This document shows, one piece after another, positions 1 through 8,521 of a stretch of DNA of 64,000 nt. The notes beneath the pieces were generated by a model. It had not been told where the DNA came from. It worked only from the letters and a program-made list of their open reading frames with translations, and did not search any database. The DNA is from Cetobacterium somerae (lineage in GTDB: Bacteria > Fusobacteriota > Fusobacteriia > Fusobacteriales > Fusobacteriaceae), in assembly GCF_022430525.1 (NCBI RefSeq), contig NZ_CP092519.1, forward strand, positions 1,304,454 to 1,368,453, written 5' to 3'. Position 1 is the stretch's first letter. Every line of letters starts with the position of its first letter. The translations under genes were made by a program, and so were the position numbers.

Positions 1-1359
1 TATTTTTAACCAAGTATCTAATTTATCTAATTCTAAATACTCATTTTTTTGATGCATATTATCCTCTTGATCTTTTAATAAAGCTCCAAATGCAACTCCA
101 TTTGTTACAGCTCTAGCATAAGTTCCTCCACCAATAGAAACTGGTTCTGCACCTACGTCACCAGTTATATCTTTATATATATCCATTAATGTTGTCACTA
201 AGAAGCTATCTTTAGGAACATATAGTGGATTCTTTGCTGATCTTACTGTCACATTTAAATTTTTACTTTTTGCTCTTTTTTCTACTTGATCAATTACTTG
301 TTCTTTTGTAAATGTAACTGGATATCTAATATCAAATCCAAACATTACATTTTTACCTTCACACTCAATTTTACCAATAGTTAATGTTAATACTCCAGAC
401 GGTTCATCTTCAAAATTAATTCCTAATCTCTCTCCTGAATATTCCATCTTTATATACTCATTGAAGAATTCTACTAAATTTTTTAGTTTTTCATCTTCAA
501 TTTTTAAAGTTGACAAGAAACTAAATAAAGCTGATATTGCATTATAACCATTTGCTGGTCTAGCTCCATGAGAAGCTTTTCCTAATGAAACTATTTCTAT
601 TTTTTCATCTTTTTCAGTTGCTGTTATCTTAAATTCTTTTCCTTTATTATATTTTTCTAAATTTAAAAATATTTCATCTTTCATTGACAATGGGAATAAA
701 CCTATAGCAGAATCTGGAACTGAATTAAATGCTACTCCACCTTTTATTGAAAAACTTAATTCTTCTTGGTACTCTTGACTCAGCATTAAGTGTAAAATTC
801 CTTTTTCAGCATAAGTTACAGGAAATGACGAATCTGGAGTAAACGCCATTGCTGGTTGTGGCATATTTAATTTTCCAAAATAATGGTTCATACATCCCCA
901 CCCAGTTTCTTCATTAGCTCCTACTATCACTCTAACTTTTCTATTTAATTTAACTCCTGAATCTTTAATAGCTTTTAATGCATATAAGGCAGCAATTGTA
1001 GGACCTTTATCATCTAAAACTCCTCTTCCATACATTTTCCCATCTACTATTTTTGCTTCATATGGTGGATAATCCCATCCCTTTCCTTCAGGTACAACAT
1101 CCACATGTCCAAGAATCCCTATCATCTCTTCATCTGAACCTACACCAAAATCAATATGACCTGCATAATTATCAAAATTTTCAACTTCAAAACCTAATTT
1201 TTTTCCTAAATCTAACATATGCTCTAGAGCCTTTGCAGGTCCTTCTCCAAAAGGCATTCCTTCTAATGGTGCCTCTTGCACGCTTTTAATTCTAACTGAC
1301 TCCTGAATTGATTTAACAACATCATCTTTGTAATTTAGTACAAACTCTTGTAAATTCAA
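1..1359 (-). CDS. pepV: Dipeptidase PepV (M20 family), 3' end beyond window
   Basis: Cytoplasmic zinc dipeptidase of the M20/PepV family, which splits dipeptides into amino acids. Reading the minus strand shows GHVDVVPEG (first metal-binding His and Asp), GRGVLDDKGP (bridging Asp) and NEETGWG (catalytic Glu pair). 453 codons are present and the frame is open to the left edge; PepV proteins are usually about 465-470 aa, so only the extreme C-terminus is missing. I place the start at TTG 1359, because the frame is closed by TGA at 1368-1366 and an AGGTGA Shine-Dalgarno lies 6 bases upstream, inside the end of mlaA. It begins 2 bases after the mlaA stop, so translational coupling is likely. The family assignment is firm; the start is inferred. 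Confidence 0.9.
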   Translation of the reverse strand, partial: MNLQEFVLNYKDDVVKSIQESVRIKSVQEAPLEGMPFGEGPAKALEHMLDLGKKLGFEVENFDNYAGHIDFGVGSDEEMIGILGHVDVVPEGKGWDYPPYEAKIVDGKMYGRGVLDDKGPTIAALYALKAIKDSGVKLNRKVRVIVGANEETGWGCMNHYFGKLNMPQPAMAFTPDSSFPVTYAEKGILHLMLSQEYQEELSFSIKGGVAFNSVPDSAIGLFPLSMKDEIFLNLEKYNKGKEFKITATEKDEKIEIVSLGKASHGARPANGYNAISALFSFLSTLKIEDEKLKNLVEFFNEYIKMEYSGERLGINFEDEPSGVLTLTIGKIECEGKNVMFGFDIRYPVTFTKEQVIDQVEKRAKSKNLNVTVRSAKNPLYVPKDSFLVTTLMDIYKDITGDVGAEPVSIGGGTYARAVTNGVAFGALLKDQEDNMHQKNEYLELDKLDTWLKI

Positions 1360-1361
1360 AA

Positions 1362-2246
1362 CTATTCACCTCTCCCCTTTACTTTTACATCATTTACATC
1401 TATTAATGTATCTCTATATTTAGTATAGAAATATCTTACATACTCATATTCAAAAGGACTTCCAGTCCCATAGTATCTAAAATTCTGATTTTCTTTTCTT
1501 GCATTAATTGCTCCCATCGTAGTAACTCCTGGGTTATTAACATCAAAACCAACAGGTTGATCATATGGATTTATCTCTGAAACACTTACTATTCCTGCTG
1601 CTTTCCCTGCTGTATCTCTAAGATTGGATGGTCCAAAACCAGGTAATACCAAGTATGGTCCATTTCCAACTCCATATTTTGCTAAAGTTAATCCAAAATC
1701 TTCGTATGTTTTTGGTAATTCCAAAGCAGAAGCCACATCAAATAATCCTAAAATACCAATTGTTGAATTTATTCCAAATCTAACAAAAGTTATTGTAGCT
1801 TTTCTTCCTTCAAGTTGTAATATTGAATTTATAAACGTATTAATTTCTTGTAAATTTGAAAAGAAATTAGACACACCTTTTTGAACAAATTTTGGTGCTA
1901 TAAATTCATAAGTATTAACAGCAGGAATTAAAATATACTTATCTAAATAATAATTAAAATAGTATATTCTTCTATTTAAAGGCTCTAACGGATCATAAAC
2001 TTCTATGAACTTAGTTCCGTTTATTTCTTTCTTTTCTACAACTTCGCTTCTTATTCCCTCTGGTTGATATACAACCTCTTTTCCATTTCCTAACTTTAAG
2101 TATTCATTACTCTTTAGGTGCGTATGCTGGTTTAAACTTTCCTTTTTTTCAATCTTTTTTTCAGAAATATCATTTTTAGTTTTTAAAGGAGAACAACTAA
2201 TAAAAAATATACAACCTGTAATTGTAATTAGCTTTTTATAATTCAT
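1362..2246 (-). CDS. mlaA: MlaA (VacJ) family outer-membrane lipoprotein
   Basis: MlaA removes mislocalised phospholipid from the outer leaflet of the outer membrane and hands it to the Mla pathway. The 294-aa product starts with a lipoprotein signal ending in the lipobox FISC (Cys about residue 18), followed by a low-complexity linker to about residue 75. The MlaA core then runs from DPLEPLNRRIYYFNYYLD through GILGLFDVASALELPK and GNGPYLVLPGFGPSNLRD, all hallmark family segments. Its start lies inside the 3' end of the upstream hydrolase gene (11-base overlap), with SD GGGGG. No other mla genes (mlaBCDEF) are in the window. The presence of MlaA shows that the organism has an outer membrane. 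Confidence 0.93.
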   Translation of the reverse strand: MNYKKLITITGCIFFISCSPLKTKNDISEKKIEKKESLNQHTHLKSNEYLKLGNGKEVVYQPEGIRSEVVEKKEINGTKFIEVYDPLEPLNRRIYYFNYYLDKYILIPAVNTYEFIAPKFVQKGVSNFFSNLQEINTFINSILQLEGRKATITFVRFGINSTIGILGLFDVASALELPKTYEDFGLTLAKYGVGNGPYLVLPGFGPSNLRDTAGKAAGIVSVSEINPYDQPVGFDVNNPGVTTMGAINARKENQNFRYYGTGSPFEYEYVRYFYTKYRDTLIDVNDVKVKGRGE

Positions 2247-3516
2247 TGTTGAATACCCCCTTTTCTAAAAACTCTAACATTTTATCTACGTTAGTTTGAT
2301 AAAACATATTTCCACAATGACCACCATAAGGATAAATTAAACTTCTTTCTTTAAAAACATTTTTTATAAAATTTCTATCTTTATCAGATAAAATAAAATC
2401 ATCTTCATTAGTTACCGCTACTATTTTATTTTCTTTCTCCAAATAGCTTTTAATTATTCTTAAATCTCCATATTTTAAAACATCATTAAAAGTTAAATTT
2501 CCACCTAATATTTTTAAGTAATATGGATAAGCTAATTTATTTAAATAATCACTAAAGTTTGCAAAATTAATACTTTCAAAATAAGGATACATTTTTGAAA
2601 ACTTTCCTGGAGTTGTATTTGAATATACATGAGTACCATTTATTTGGTCTACAATATAGTTTAAATCAATTGATGTTAAATTAAATGCAAGCCCAATTAA
2701 TCTTTCCATCTCTTTATTAGACAATTCTTGCTTTTCAAAAATTGAATATATACCTTCCTCCGTTATTTGTAAATCACTAGGTGAAATATTCTTTTTTACT
2801 ACTTCCATTACTTCATCAATAATTTCCACTATTTGACCTTTATTTTCTATATTTTTTGACAACATATTATCTAAAGTAGTTGCTGAGTAATATAAATTAA
2901 TTGATGGATTAACCATATAAACTCTTTTAAAATTAAAATCTTTTCCTTGTGAATCTAAATAAGATAAAATAGCTGAGTGTGTTGCTCCCATACTATATCC
3001 CATTAAATAAGTATCTGTTACTTCAACCTTTTCTTCTCTTTTTACTTTATCTAACATATCACCCATAATATTATATAAATCTAATCCATCTTGAATTAAA
3101 ACTCCTGGAACTTGACTATTTGATACGTTCAATATAAAATTTGAATTAAATACTGAAGTCACTGTTAGTACATGATATCCCGCATTATAAAATATCTTCT
3201 GAAAGTTTTTTGTTCTTGTAGAGTTATACGCTGATCCTGTTCCTGATAAAACAAAAATTAAAGGTGCTTTTCCTTTTTGTTTGCTCAATGAAAAATTGAA
3301 CCCTTTATCAAACCACATATTTGCAGGCACTTTATTACTTCTTTCTAACATAATTTTAAAATCTTTAGTTGGAACTTCATTCGGTACTCCTTTAGTCATA
3401 ATCTTAGAGCTTCCAACTATTGTTGCTACATATGGATTTTTCATTGGAAATTTATATTCAGCAAAAATATTTACCGTCAGAATTAGCATGAATATTACTT
3501 TTATACATTTATTCAT
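2236..3516 (-). CDS. Secreted alpha/beta-hydrolase (putative serine esterase)
   Basis: A 426-aa protein with an N-terminal signal peptide (hydrophobic residues about 5-18, then AEYKF), so it is probably periplasmic. It carries an alpha/beta-hydrolase nucleophile elbow, MGYSMGATHS (GxSxG, Ser near residue 175), preceded by the conserved strand LIFVLSGTGSAYNS (oxyanion region), and a late GGHCGNMF that could supply the catalytic His. The substrate is unknown. It overlaps mlaA by 11 bases and is followed by pepV, so the three are probably co-transcribed. Coupling to MlaA suggests, as inference, a role in envelope lipid turnover. SD AAGGAGG precedes ATG 3516. Confidence is high for the fold and low for a specific function. 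Confidence 0.75.
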   Translation of the reverse strand: MNKCIKVIFMLILTVNIFAEYKFPMKNPYVATIVGSSKIMTKGVPNEVPTKDFKIMLERSNKVPANMWFDKGFNFSLSKQKGKAPLIFVLSGTGSAYNSTRTKNFQKIFYNAGYHVLTVTSVFNSNFILNVSNSQVPGVLIQDGLDLYNIMGDMLDKVKREEKVEVTDTYLMGYSMGATHSAILSYLDSQGKDFNFKRVYMVNPSINLYYSATTLDNMLSKNIENKGQIVEIIDEVMEVVKKNISPSDLQITEEGIYSIFEKQELSNKEMERLIGLAFNLTSIDLNYIVDQINGTHVYSNTTPGKFSKMYPYFESINFANFSDYLNKLAYPYYLKILGGNLTFNDVLKYGDLRIIKSYLEKENKIVAVTNEDDFILSDKDRNFIKNVFKERSLIYPYGGHCGNMFYQTNVDKMLEFLEKGVFNNEL

Positions 3517-3544
3517 TATAATATTTCCCCTCCTTAAAATAAAA

Positions 3545-4324
3545 TTAAATAATTTTTTTCAATTCTTCTAAAACTCCATTCTCATTATTACTTCCTGCTA
3601 TAAAATTCGATATTTTTTTTATTTCTTCATGTGCATTTTCCATTGCAAAACTATACTTTCCCTTTTTTAACATTTCAAAATCATTTAGATAATCTCCAAA
3701 AATCATAGTTTCTTCATATTTCACTCCTAGTTCTTTTTGAAGAGCCTCCAATGCTATTCCTTTATTAGATTCTAAATGACTTATATCTAGCCAAATTTCA
3801 CCTGAAACTACAATTTGACAGTCAACTTCATCTTTTATATAAGGATAAACATTCTTTTCTGTTCCACTTAAATCACAATAAGTAATTTTTATTATTTCAT
3901 CATCAATCACATCTAAAAGATTTGAAACAACCTTTCTTTCTTCATAATACTTTTCTACTTCTTTTACAAACTCTACCTCAGTTGATTCAATATATGCAGA
4001 TTTCTTACCACATAATACCACATTTGTCGTAGATATCTTTCTTCCAACTTCAACATATTTTTTTATTACCTCTTTAGATAATATTCTTGAGTATATCTCT
4101 TTTTCTTTTTCTATAACATAACTCCCGTTTTCCGCAATAAAAACTATTTTATTTTTTATTCTATCAAAATTTTTTCTTAAATTTTGGTATTGTCTTCCAC
4201 TAGCTACAACAAACTTAATTCCTTTTTTTTCCATCTCTGAGTGAATTTCCCAAAACTCATTTGAAAACTCTTTTTTATCATTTAAAAATGTTCCATCCAT
4301 ATCTGTAACAACTAGTTTTATCAT
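3545..4324 (-). CDS. Cof-type HAD-IIB phosphatase
   Basis: A 259-aa cytoplasmic HAD phosphatase of the Cof/IIB subfamily, whose members dephosphorylate sugar phosphates or flavin and pyridoxal phosphates with broad specificity. Motif I is DMDGTFLND (nucleophile Asp8, acid/base Asp10); motif II is VVASGRQY; the Lys of motif III is in SNKGIALEAL; motif IV is IFGDYLNDFEMLK. Length is typical for the subfamily. SD AGGAGAG precedes ATG 4324. It lies between the SpoU methyltransferase and the hydrolase gene on the same strand with short gaps (18 and 28 bases), so it is probably in one transcript with them. The substrate cannot be read from the sequence. Confidence 0.88.
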   Translation of the reverse strand: MIKLVVTDMDGTFLNDKKEFSNEFWEIHSEMEKKGIKFVVASGRQYQNLRKNFDRIKNKIVFIAENGSYVIEKEKEIYSRILSKEVIKKYVEVGRKISTTNVVLCGKKSAYIESTEVEFVKEVEKYYEERKVVSNLLDVIDDEIIKITYCDLSGTEKNVYPYIKDEVDCQIVVSGEIWLDISHLESNKGIALEALQKELGVKYEETMIFGDYLNDFEMLKKGKYSFAMENAHEEIKKISNFIAGSNNENGVLEELKKII

Positions 4325-4342
4325 TAAAATCTCTCCTAATAC

Positions 4343-5107
4343 TTATTTATTGTCTAATCTATTTCTTACATCATATAAAATAATTCCTGTGGCCATAGCT
4401 ACATTTAATGATTCTGCACTTCCATAAATCGGAATTATTACTTTCTCATCACTTTTTAACAATATATTTTGAGAAATTCCATCACCTTCATTTCCAAATA
4501 TAAATGCATTTTTTTCTTTTAATTTCATTTTTGTATATGGAATAGAATCTTTTTCTAAGGCTGTAGCTATTATTTTATACCCTTTCTCTTTCAATAGGTG
4601 TACAGTATCTTCCTCTTCTAAATAGTATATATTTATACTTAAAATTGATCCCATACTGCTTCTTACAGTTTTTTCATTATAGCAATCTACGCTTCCCTTA
4701 GTTAAGATTATATCCTTAAATCCTGCTGCATCTGCTACTCTTATAATTGTCCCTAAATTTCCGGGGTCTGCTACTCTATTTAAGACAACAATATTTTTAT
4801 CTAAATAATCCAATTTTTGTTCTTTAGAATTATAGCAAATGATAACTCCTTGAGAATTCTCTTGTGAACTTAACTCTTTAAATAATTTTTCGCTTAAAAT
4901 TATTTTTTTACATTGAAATTTTTCAGATAATTTTATACTTTCTTCTGAAACTCCTTCTTTAAATATTATTACTTTAGGAATCTCTTCAAATTCCAAAAAT
5001 TTTCTTCCTTCTGCCAAAAATAATTTATCTAGTTCTCTATATTTTTTTGCTTTTAACTTTTTTAAACTCTTGAAAAGTTCATTATCTTTACTTGTTATTA
5101 TATCCAA
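4343..5107 (-). CDS. TrmH/SpoU family RNA 2'-O-methyltransferase
   Basis: A 254-aa SPOUT methyltransferase that uses SAM to methylate ribose 2'-OH in tRNA or rRNA. An N-terminal substrate-binding domain (to about residue 95; LKKLKAKKYRELDKLFLAEG) is followed by the knotted domain with NRVADPGNLGTIIRVADAAG, FGNEGDGIS and the closing SLNVAMATGIILYD, the three family motifs. It starts at TTG 5107 (SD AGGAGA, 7 bases upstream); no nearer ATG fits the N-terminal homology. It is first gene of the minus-strand run down to pepV and is divergent from potD. The exact target nucleotide is unknown; RlmB-like and TsnR-like enzymes share these motifs. Confidence 0.9.
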   Translation of the reverse strand: MDIITSKDNELFKSLKKLKAKKYRELDKLFLAEGRKFLEFEEIPKVIIFKEGVSEESIKLSEKFQCKKIILSEKLFKELSSQENSQGVIICYNSKEQKLDYLDKNIVVLNRVADPGNLGTIIRVADAAGFKDIILTKGSVDCYNEKTVRSSMGSILSINIYYLEEEDTVHLLKEKGYKIIATALEKDSIPYTKMKLKEKNAFIFGNEGDGISQNILLKSDEKVIIPIYGSAESLNVAMATGIILYDVRNRLDNK

Positions 5108-5201
5108 TATTATATCTCCTAAAACTAATTATATTTTACATAAGATTATACATTAATTTTGTTCTATTTTCTAGTTAAATAATCTTTAGCTGTAATTATT
5201 C

Positions 5202-5230
5202 TTGACTATCTTTAAAAAATATAATACAAT
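5202..5230 (+). promoter_or_regulatory. Promoter candidate for the potD-like gene
   Basis: TTGACT (5202-5207), a 17-base spacer and TACAAT (5225-5230). This close match to the sigma-70 consensus lies 40 bases before the GTG start. Inferred from sequence alone. Confidence 0.55.
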
Positions 5231-5269
5231 TTTTAGCGGTTATATAATTTATATTTTAGGGAGGTTTAA

Positions 5270-6298
5270 GTGAAAAAAATAATAACTTTATTATCTTTAG
5301 TTTTCCTACTACTTTCATGTGGTAACGAAAAACAAAAAAATGAGAATGTTCTTTATCTTTATGGATGGGCTGATTATATTCCCACTAAAATTTATGAAGA
5401 TTTTGAAAAAGAAACGGGTATTAAAGTAATTGAAGATATTTATTCATCAAATGAAGAAATGTTTGCTAAAATTAAGGCTGGAGGATCTGGATATGATATC
5501 TTAACACCTTCAACTGACTATGCTGAAATTTTAATGAATGATGGAATGCTTGAAAAACTTGACAAGTCTAAATTGCCATCATTAAATAATATAGATCCTA
5601 TGGTATTTGAAAAACTACAGTACTTTGATTCTAATAACGATTATGCTTTTCCTTTTGCAATGGGGGCTACAACTATAGCCGTAAACACTAAATACGTTAA
5701 AGATTTTCCAAGAGATTTCACAATTTATAACAATGCTGAATATAAAGGAAAAATGACTTTACTAGATGATATGAGAGAGGTTATGACTTCTGCTTTAGGA
5801 ACTTTAGGATATCCTCAAACAACTGAAGATGAAGCTGCTATATCTCAAGCTGCTAATCTTGTAAAAGAGTGGAAAAAAAATATAGCTAAATTTGATTCTG
5901 AATCTTTTGGTAAAGGCTTTGCTAATGGTGATTTCTGGGTTGTACATTGCTATCCTGATAATGTTTTAAACGAATTAACTCCAGAACAGTTAGAAACAAC
6001 TGAATTTATAATTCCAGAAAAAGGTGGTACAGCTTATATTGATTCGTTTGTTATCCCAAAAACTGCACCAAATAAAGAAGCTGCATATAAGTTTTTGGAT
6101 TTTGTACAAAGACCTGAAAATTATAAGTTAATTGCAGAACATTTAAGAATTCCATCTATAAATATTCCTGCTAGAGAACTTATCACTGTTGAACCTCTAT
6201 ATTCAATTGATGATTTAAGACATACTGAAATTTTAAGAGATATTAAAAATACACTAGATCTTCAAAGTAAATATTGGCAAGAAATTCTTATTGATTAA
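5270..6298 (+). CDS. PotD-like extracellular solute-binding lipoprotein
   Basis: A 342-aa substrate-binding lipoprotein of the PotD/PotF (polyamine) family. The lipoprotein signal ends in LLSCG (Cys about residue 17). The mature protein begins with VLYLYGWADYIP and contains EDIYSSNEEMFAKIKAG, DILTPSTDYAE and the hinge-region AYIDSFVIPKTAPNKEAAYKFLDF, all typical of PotD. It starts at GTG 5270, just after SD GGGAGG. It has its own promoter and terminator, and no permease or ATPase genes (potABC) are adjacent, which is unusual because PotD normally ends a potABCD operon. Polyamine binding is likely by family; the partner transporter must lie elsewhere. Confidence 0.88.
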   Translation: MKKIITLLSLVFLLLSCGNEKQKNENVLYLYGWADYIPTKIYEDFEKETGIKVIEDIYSSNEEMFAKIKAGGSGYDILTPSTDYAEILMNDGMLEKLDKSKLPSLNNIDPMVFEKLQYFDSNNDYAFPFAMGATTIAVNTKYVKDFPRDFTIYNNAEYKGKMTLLDDMREVMTSALGTLGYPQTTEDEAAISQAANLVKEWKKNIAKFDSESFGKGFANGDFWVVHCYPDNVLNELTPEQLETTEFIIPEKGGTAYIDSFVIPKTAPNKEAAYKFLDFVQRPENYKLIAEHLRIPSINIPARELITVEPLYSIDDLRHTEILRDIKNTLDLQSKYWQEILID

Positions 6299-6303
6299 TC
6301 CTA

Positions 6304-6338
6304 AAAGTCTAACTTAAAAATTTAAGTTAGACTTTTTT
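6304..6338 (+). terminator. Rho-independent terminator after potD-like gene
   Basis: A perfect 15-bp inverted repeat AAAGTCTAACTTAAA / TTTAAGTTAGACTTT (6304-6318, 6321-6335) ends in a T run. Confidence 0.85.
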
Positions 6339-6343
6339 ATTTC

Positions 6344-6372
6344 TTGTAACACTCTTATTTATAGTGTATAAT
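6344..6372 (+). promoter_or_regulatory. Promoter candidate for dnaN
   Basis: TTGTAA (6344-6349), a 17-base spacer and a perfect TATAAT (6367-6372). It lies directly after the potD terminator and 32 bases before the dnaN ATG. Confidence 0.6.
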
Positions 6373-6404
6373 TTTAGAAAAGAATACAATTAGGAGGACC
6401 CCCT

Positions 6405-7499
6405 ATGAATTTTAATATTAGAAGAAATGAACTAGTTGAAATTTTCTCTGAATTTATTAATATTTTAAAAGATAATCCAATTAAACCGATTATTTCTGGT
6501 TTAAAAATAGAGTCAAATAACGGTAAGGTAACATTTACAGGTACTAACCTTGACATTAACTATATAAAAACTATCTATTGTGAAACAATTGAAGATGGCG
6601 TAGTTATTTTCAAACCAAATTTAGCTTTAGAATATATTAAACTTTTAGATGATGAAACTATTAATCTATCGTCTAAAAATGATATTCTTTCTATTCATTT
6701 AGCTGAGTTTACTTTATTATATAACGATAATTTTCCTGAAAATTTAAAGCTTCCACTTGTTGATGAAATTGCAAAAATTTCACCTCAAGAACTTTATAAA
6801 AGTTTTGAAAGAACAAAATTTTCGGTTGCTCCTTCAACAGAAAATTTAGCAATCAATTGTATTAGAACTCTTTTTAGAGAAGATAGAATCTCTTTTGTAT
6901 CAACAGATTCATATAGATTAACTTATTTAAAAACGGATAACAAATCTCTTTTAGAAAAGGATTTTTCAATTCCTCTTGAATCTGTTAATATTTTATGTAA
7001 ATTAATCAAAGATTTAAATGAGGATATAACTATTGGTTCAAATGGTGAGAACCTTATTTTCTTATGGAAAAATACTTACTTCCTTACAAAAGTAACTACT
7101 CTTCCATTTCCTAATTTTGATGCTATCCTTTGTGGAAATAGTTTCAGTAAAGAGATGGAGTTTAATTACAATGATTTCAAAAGTGCTTTAAAAAAAGTTT
7201 TAACAGTGGCAAGAACTAGTAATGAGTCAAAAAATGGCGCTATCTTAGAATTCAAAGGAAAAAAACTTTCTATTTCTGCTTCTTCTGGTAAAGCAAAAAT
7301 TAATCAAAAAGTTGATATGATTAAAAATGGAGATGATTTTAAATGCTCTCTTAATATAAAATTCCTTTTTGAATTTGTTGAAAATTTAAATAATAATGTT
7401 TTTATTAAAGGAAATACTTCTTCAGCTATGTTTGAAATTACTGAAGGAGATAACAGTTCTTATAAATATATTTTAATGCCTCTTGCACTAAGAGACTAA
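6405..7499 (+). CDS. dnaN: DNA polymerase III beta subunit (sliding clamp)
   Basis: The 364-aa beta clamp tethers DNA polymerase III to the template. It shows the family pattern of three repeated subdomains: NPIKPIISGLKIESNNGKVTFTGTNLDI (split here as domain-I signature), STDSYRLTY in domain II (canonical ATDGHRL), ARTSNESKNGAILEF in domain III, and a C-terminal YILMPLALRD matching the usual terminal YVLMP-R-L. SD GGAGG precedes ATG 6405. It has its own promoter and lies between potD and corA, not beside dnaA or recF. I cannot tell whether it is the only clamp gene. Identity is well supported although overall sequence is divergent. Confidence 0.9.
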   Translation: MNFNIRRNELVEIFSEFINILKDNPIKPIISGLKIESNNGKVTFTGTNLDINYIKTIYCETIEDGVVIFKPNLALEYIKLLDDETINLSSKNDILSIHLAEFTLLYNDNFPENLKLPLVDEIAKISPQELYKSFERTKFSVAPSTENLAINCIRTLFREDRISFVSTDSYRLTYLKTDNKSLLEKDFSIPLESVNILCKLIKDLNEDITIGSNGENLIFLWKNTYFLTKVTTLPFPNFDAILCGNSFSKEMEFNYNDFKSALKKVLTVARTSNESKNGAILEFKGKKLSISASSGKAKINQKVDMIKNGDDFKCSLNIKFLFEFVENLNNNVFIKGNTSSAMFEITEGDNSSYKYILMPLALRD

Positions 7500-7522
7500 C
7501 ACTCAATTTTAGGCGGTTTTTT

Positions 7523-8488
7523 ATGATAAAAATTTACAAAAGTCATAATGATATTTTAGAAAAAAAACTTTTCTCAATTTCTGAAACACTTGAAGTTGAA
7601 AAATTAACTGAAAAAAATACATGGATTCATCTTTCAAATCCTACAGAGGAAGAGATTAGAGTTGTTACTAATAGCTTTGATATTCCTGAAGAACATATTC
7701 GAGCAGCTCTTGATGAAGAGGAAAAAGCTCGTTTGGAAATTGATGATGATATTATATTAGTTATTATTGATGTTCCTATCCATGATGAGAATAATCGTTG
7801 TTCTTTCACTACTGTTCCACTTGGAATAATTTTATTGAAAGATCATATTTTAACTGTATCCACTGTCAAACTCTCTCTTATTGAAGAGTTTGTTCAAGGA
7901 AGAATTAAAAGTTTTTTTACATTTAAAAAAACAAGATTTATTTTACAAATGCTTTTTAGAAACTCTACATATTTCTTACTTTACCTAAAACAAATTGGAA
8001 GAATAAGTGATAATATCGAAAGGCAACTAAAAAATAATCTTAGAAACCAAGAACTTATGCTTCTTCTTGAATTGGAAAAAAGTTTGGTTTATTTTACTAC
8101 ATCTTTAAAATCAAATGAAGCAGTTCTTGAGAGAATGATGAGAACTGAAATTGTAAAAAGATATCCAGATGATTTAGAACTTCTTGAAGACGTTATAATA
8201 GAAACTAAACAAGCAATTGAAATGGCCAATATTTATTCAAGTATTTTAAGTAGTACTCGAGATGCTTTTTCTACAGTTATGTCGAATAACCTTAATATAG
8301 TAATGAAAAAACTTACTTCTATTACAATTGTGTTTGCTATTCCTACCGTTGTTTCTGGACTTTGGGGAATGAACGTAGGTGGAGTTCCTTTTGCTTCAGA
8401 TACCTATGGTTTTCTTTGGGTTCTACTTGTAGCATTTGCTTGTGGAATTATAATAACATGGATTTTATTTAAAAAAGAACTATTTTAA
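7523..8488 (+). CDS. corA: CorA family magnesium/divalent cation channel
   Basis: A 321-aa inner-membrane Mg2+ channel of the CorA/MIT family. It has a large cytoplasmic N-terminal domain (TWIHLSNPTEEEIRVV, EEHIRAALDEEEKARLE), a long helical region, and two C-terminal membrane segments. The selectivity motif GMN (WGMNVGGVPF) ends the first segment. Length and layout are typical. It follows dnaN by 23 bases with SD GGCGG and probably shares its transcript. Gene symbol by family; transport of Co or Zn rather than Mg cannot be excluded. Confidence 0.92.
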   Translation: MIKIYKSHNDILEKKLFSISETLEVEKLTEKNTWIHLSNPTEEEIRVVTNSFDIPEEHIRAALDEEEKARLEIDDDIILVIIDVPIHDENNRCSFTTVPLGIILLKDHILTVSTVKLSLIEEFVQGRIKSFFTFKKTRFILQMLFRNSTYFLLYLKQIGRISDNIERQLKNNLRNQELMLLLELEKSLVYFTTSLKSNEAVLERMMRTEIVKRYPDDLELLEDVIIETKQAIEMANIYSSILSSTRDAFSTVMSNNLNIVMKKLTSITIVFAIPTVVSGLWGMNVGGVPFASDTYGFLWVLLVAFACGIIITWILFKKELF

Positions 8489-8494
8489 TTGAAA

Positions 8495-8520
8495 AGGCTC
8501 TGTTAATCAGAGCCTCTTTT
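8495..8520 (+). terminator. Terminator after corA
   Basis: Stem AGGCTCTG / CAGAGCCT (8495-8502, 8508-8515) with loop TTAAT, then TCTTTT. The A run on the other side may let it also serve the convergent EF-G-like gene. Confidence 0.8.
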
Positions 8521-8521
8521 A

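Noticed and set aside
6344-7499. Replication origin near dnaN
   Set aside because: No dnaA gene and no cluster of DnaA boxes (TTATCCACA type) is visible around it.
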